DNA of 6,635 nucleotides, taken from Prevotellaceae bacterium. GTDB taxonomy: Bacteria; Bacteroidota; Bacteroidia; Bacteroidales; UBA932. The stretch's first letter is position 1; each line of letters starts with the position of its first letter. The stretch is taken from NCBI GenBank assembly GCA_031279735.1, contig JAITHX010000245.1, forward strand, positions 1 to 6,635, in the 5' to 3' direction. Shown one piece after another: positions 5,280-6,635 of the stretch. The position numbers and the translations under genes are program-made. The notes below the pieces were generated by a model. That model worked only from the letters and a program-made list of their open reading frames with translations. It was not told the DNA's origin and did no database searches.

Positions 5280-6065
5280 ATGAGTAATATAAAGACAAAC
5301 GAGGAAATAGAAATCATGAGAGAAAACGCTCTTCTGGTTTCGATGACGTTGGCGGAAGTGGCAAAACACATAGAACCGGGAATATCGACCTCGGAGATAG
5401 ACAAAATAGCCGAGCGATACATTCGCGACCACGGAGCCGAACCCGGTTTTCTCGGTTACAACGGTTTTCCGAACACGCTGTGCATATCGGTCAACAGTGC
5501 GGTGGTACACGGGCTTCCGTCGGCATACAGACTGCGGGAAGGCGATATCGTATCGGTGGACTGCGGGACTAGAATGAAAGGTTTCTACGGCGATTCGGCA
5601 TACACTTTCGCAGTGGGCAAAATATCCCCCTCGGCGGAAAAGCTGCTGAAAGCGACAAAGGAATCGCTGTTTCAGGGTATCGCGCAGGCGGTGGAGGGAA
5701 AACGCATAGGCGATGTGTCCTGTGCCGTTCAAAGCCACGTCGAGAAGTGCGGATATTCGGTGGTTAGGGAAATGGTTGGCCATTCAATCGGAAGAAAGAT
5801 GCACGAGCGTCCCGACGTGCCGAACTACGGCAGACGGGGACAGGGACTGAAACTCCGAAGCGGCATGGTGATATGCATAGAACCCATGATAAACATGGGA
5901 AAAAAGGACATATACAAGGAGCGCGACGGATGGACGATTAAAACGACCGACGGAAGTCTGTCGGCACATTACGAGTTGACGGTAGCCGTCGGTAAAAACG
6001 GAGCAGACGTGCTGTCGACTTTTGAATTTATTGAAAAAGTATTGAATAACAAAGATTTTAAGTAA
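5280..6065 (+). CDS. map: Methionine aminopeptidase, type I
   Basis: This cytoplasmic metalloenzyme removes the initiator methionine from new proteins when the second residue is small. At 261 residues it is the short bacterial type Ia form, without an N-terminal zinc-binding extension and without the type II insertion. All five metal ligands are visible: Asp94 (VDCG), Asp105 (GDSAY), His168 (GHSIG), Glu201 (IEPM) and Glu232 (HYE), at E. coli-like spacing. The substrate-contacting His77 (VHGLP) is also present. The residue after Glu232 is Leu, where I recall His in E. coli (YEHT); it is not a metal ligand. ATG 5280 is preceded directly by ATG-TGA, so an upstream in-frame start is impossible. 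There is no Shine-Dalgarno sequence. infA follows after 5 bp, so the two are co-transcribed. In related genomes map normally follows secY; here it follows a promoter and uvrA. Confidence 0.97.
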   Translation: MSNIKTNEEIEIMRENALLVSMTLAEVAKHIEPGISTSEIDKIAERYIRDHGAEPGFLGYNGFPNTLCISVNSAVVHGLPSAYRLREGDIVSVDCGTRMKGFYGDSAYTFAVGKISPSAEKLLKATKESLFQGIAQAVEGKRIGDVSCAVQSHVEKCGYSVVREMVGHSIGRKMHERPDVPNYGRRGQGLKLRSGMVICIEPMINMGKKDIYKERDGWTIKTTDGSLSAHYELTVAVGKNGADVLSTFEFIEKVLNNKDFK

Positions 6066-6070
6066 AATGT

Positions 6071-6289
6071 ATGGCAAAGCAGACCGCTATAGAACAGGAC
6101 GGAACAATAACCGAATCGCTGTCCAACGCAATGTTTCGCGTTGAACTCGACAACGGTCACGTCATAGTAGCCCACATCTCGGGAAAGATGCGAATGCACT
6201 ACATCAAGATTTTGCCCGGCGACAGAGTTAAGGTGGAAATGTCGCCCTACGATTTGACGAAAGGAAGAATTTCGTTCAGATACAAATAA
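6071..6289 (+). CDS. infA: Translation initiation factor IF-1
   Basis: The 72-residue product has the length and sequence of IF-1, a single OB-fold protein of the S1 family. It binds the A site of the 30S subunit and works with IF-2 and IF-3 to select the start codon. Recognisable family segments are MAKQ at the N-terminus, GTITESLSNAMFRVEL (11-26), NGHVIVAHISGKMR (28-41), ILPGDRVKVE (47-56) and the terminal YDLTKGRISFRYK. The start lies 5 bp after the map stop codon, which suggests translational coupling. The MAKQ start is the conserved one. Nothing is missing or unusual in the protein. Confidence 0.97.
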   Translation: MAKQTAIEQDGTITESLSNAMFRVELDNGHVIVAHISGKMRMHYIKILPGDRVKVEMSPYDLTKGRISFRYK

Positions 6290-6331
6290 GTATGAAAATA
6301 CGATTCTTGAAAAATAAAAAAATTAATAACA

Positions 6332-6448
6332 ATGAAAGTTAGAGCATCCATAAAAAAACGCAGCGAGGATTGCAAGATAGTTAAACGCAAAGGGCGTTTA
6401 TATGTTATATGCAAAAAAAATCCAAGATTCAAAATGCGTCAGGGTTAA
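6332..6448 (+). CDS. rpmJ: 50S ribosomal protein L36
   Basis: A 38-codon gene, exactly the usual length. The product begins MKVRASIKK and ends MRQG, matching bacterial L36, a small protein of the large subunit that binds 23S rRNA. Zinc-binding L36 proteins use Cys11, Cys14, Cys27 and His33. Here position 11 is Ser and 33 is Phe, while Cys14 and Cys27 remain, so the four-ligand zinc site is broken. This fits the zinc-independent form, but two ligands survive. The ATG lies 42 bp after infA in an A-rich leader (AATAAAAAAATTAATAACA) without a Shine-Dalgarno sequence, as is common in this phylum. The infA-rpmJ-rpsM order supports the call. Confidence 0.96.
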   Translation: MKVRASIKKRSEDCKIVKRKGRLYVICKKNPRFKMRQG

Positions 6449-6480
6449 TTCTTTAAAATAGTAATTTATAAAAAAACAAT

Positions 6481-6635
6481 ATGGCACGCATTGCAGGAGT
6501 TGATTTACCAAAAAACAAACGGGGCGAAATAGGGTTAACCTATATCTTCGGCATAGGTCGTTCGACGGCGCGCAAAATCCTCACGGAAGCCTCCATCGAC
6601 TACGATCTTAAGGTTAAGGACTGGAACGACGAACA
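6481..6635 (+). CDS. rpsM: 30S ribosomal protein S13, N-terminal part (3' end outside window)
   Basis: The frame starts at ATG 6481 and is cut by the window edge after 51 codons. The N-terminus MARIAGVDLP, then the GLTYIFGIGRSTARKIL segment (17-33), which forms the helix-hairpin-helix-like part, are typical of S13. S13 sits in the head of the 30S subunit and contacts the P-site tRNA and the large subunit. It lies 32 bp after rpmJ with only an A/T-rich spacer between, so it belongs to the same operon. In related genomes rpsK, rpsD, rpoA and rplQ would follow; they are outside the window. Confidence 0.97.
   Translation, partial: MARIAGVDLPKNKRGEIGLTYIFGIGRSTARKILTEASIDYDLKVKDWNDE

Noticed and set aside
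6292..6342. 16-codon ORF (MKIRFLKNKK...) overlapping the rpmJ start codon
   Set aside because: Short, A/T-driven, and without a ribosome binding site or recognisable leader-peptide character; likely chance.

Overview
The window looks like a chromosomal segment from a member of the Bacteroidota, most likely Bacteroidales. Three putative -7 elements of the form TAnnTTTG occur (552-559, 2255-2262, 5220-5227). Most genes lack a Shine-Dalgarno sequence and start after A/T-rich leaders. The order map-infA-rpmJ-rpsM and the form of UvrA and L36 also fit this phylum. This placement comes from motifs and gene order only; no database search was made. All genes lie on the + strand.

Layout. (1) 1-453: 3' part of an unrecognised, probably exported protein, closed by a strong intrinsic terminator (472-516). 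(2) 517-644: a regulatory stretch with a candidate promoter and a dense cluster of palindromes and CGATAT hexamers. (3) 645-1949: an AAA-type ATPase with a C-terminal DUF4143/PD-(D/E)XK-like domain. (4) 1934-2249: a noncoding composite repeat array. Four direct copies of an 18-bp GC-rich core alternate with GAATTAT heptamer tracts at an exact 51-bp period. The array ends in an inverted copy that can form a hairpin of about 35 bp. It supplies the last residues and stop codon of the ATPase gene and ends 5 bp before the uvrA -7 element. (5) 2294-5116: full-length uvrA, the damage-recognition ATPase of nucleotide excision repair, probably starting at a TTG behind a strong Shine-Dalgarno sequence. 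(6) 5117-5279: a promoter and short leader. (7) 5280-6635: map, infA, rpmJ and the first 51 codons of rpsM, the distal half of the spc/alpha ribosomal-protein operon.

How the genes relate. The map-infA-rpmJ-rpsM block is a translation operon: N-terminal methionine removal, initiation factor IF-1, and ribosomal proteins L36 and S13. secY, the usual gene before map in this phylum, is absent; uvrA and a separate promoter are there instead, so the operon appears split at this point. uvrA and the DUF4143 ATPase appear to be independent units.

The most interesting material is noncoding: the 51-bp composite array with its terminal inverted copy, and the palindromic leader of the ATPase gene. No complete new system can be proved from this sequence alone. 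The ATPase/nuclease-like gene directly joined to a structured repeat array is the best candidate for follow-up.
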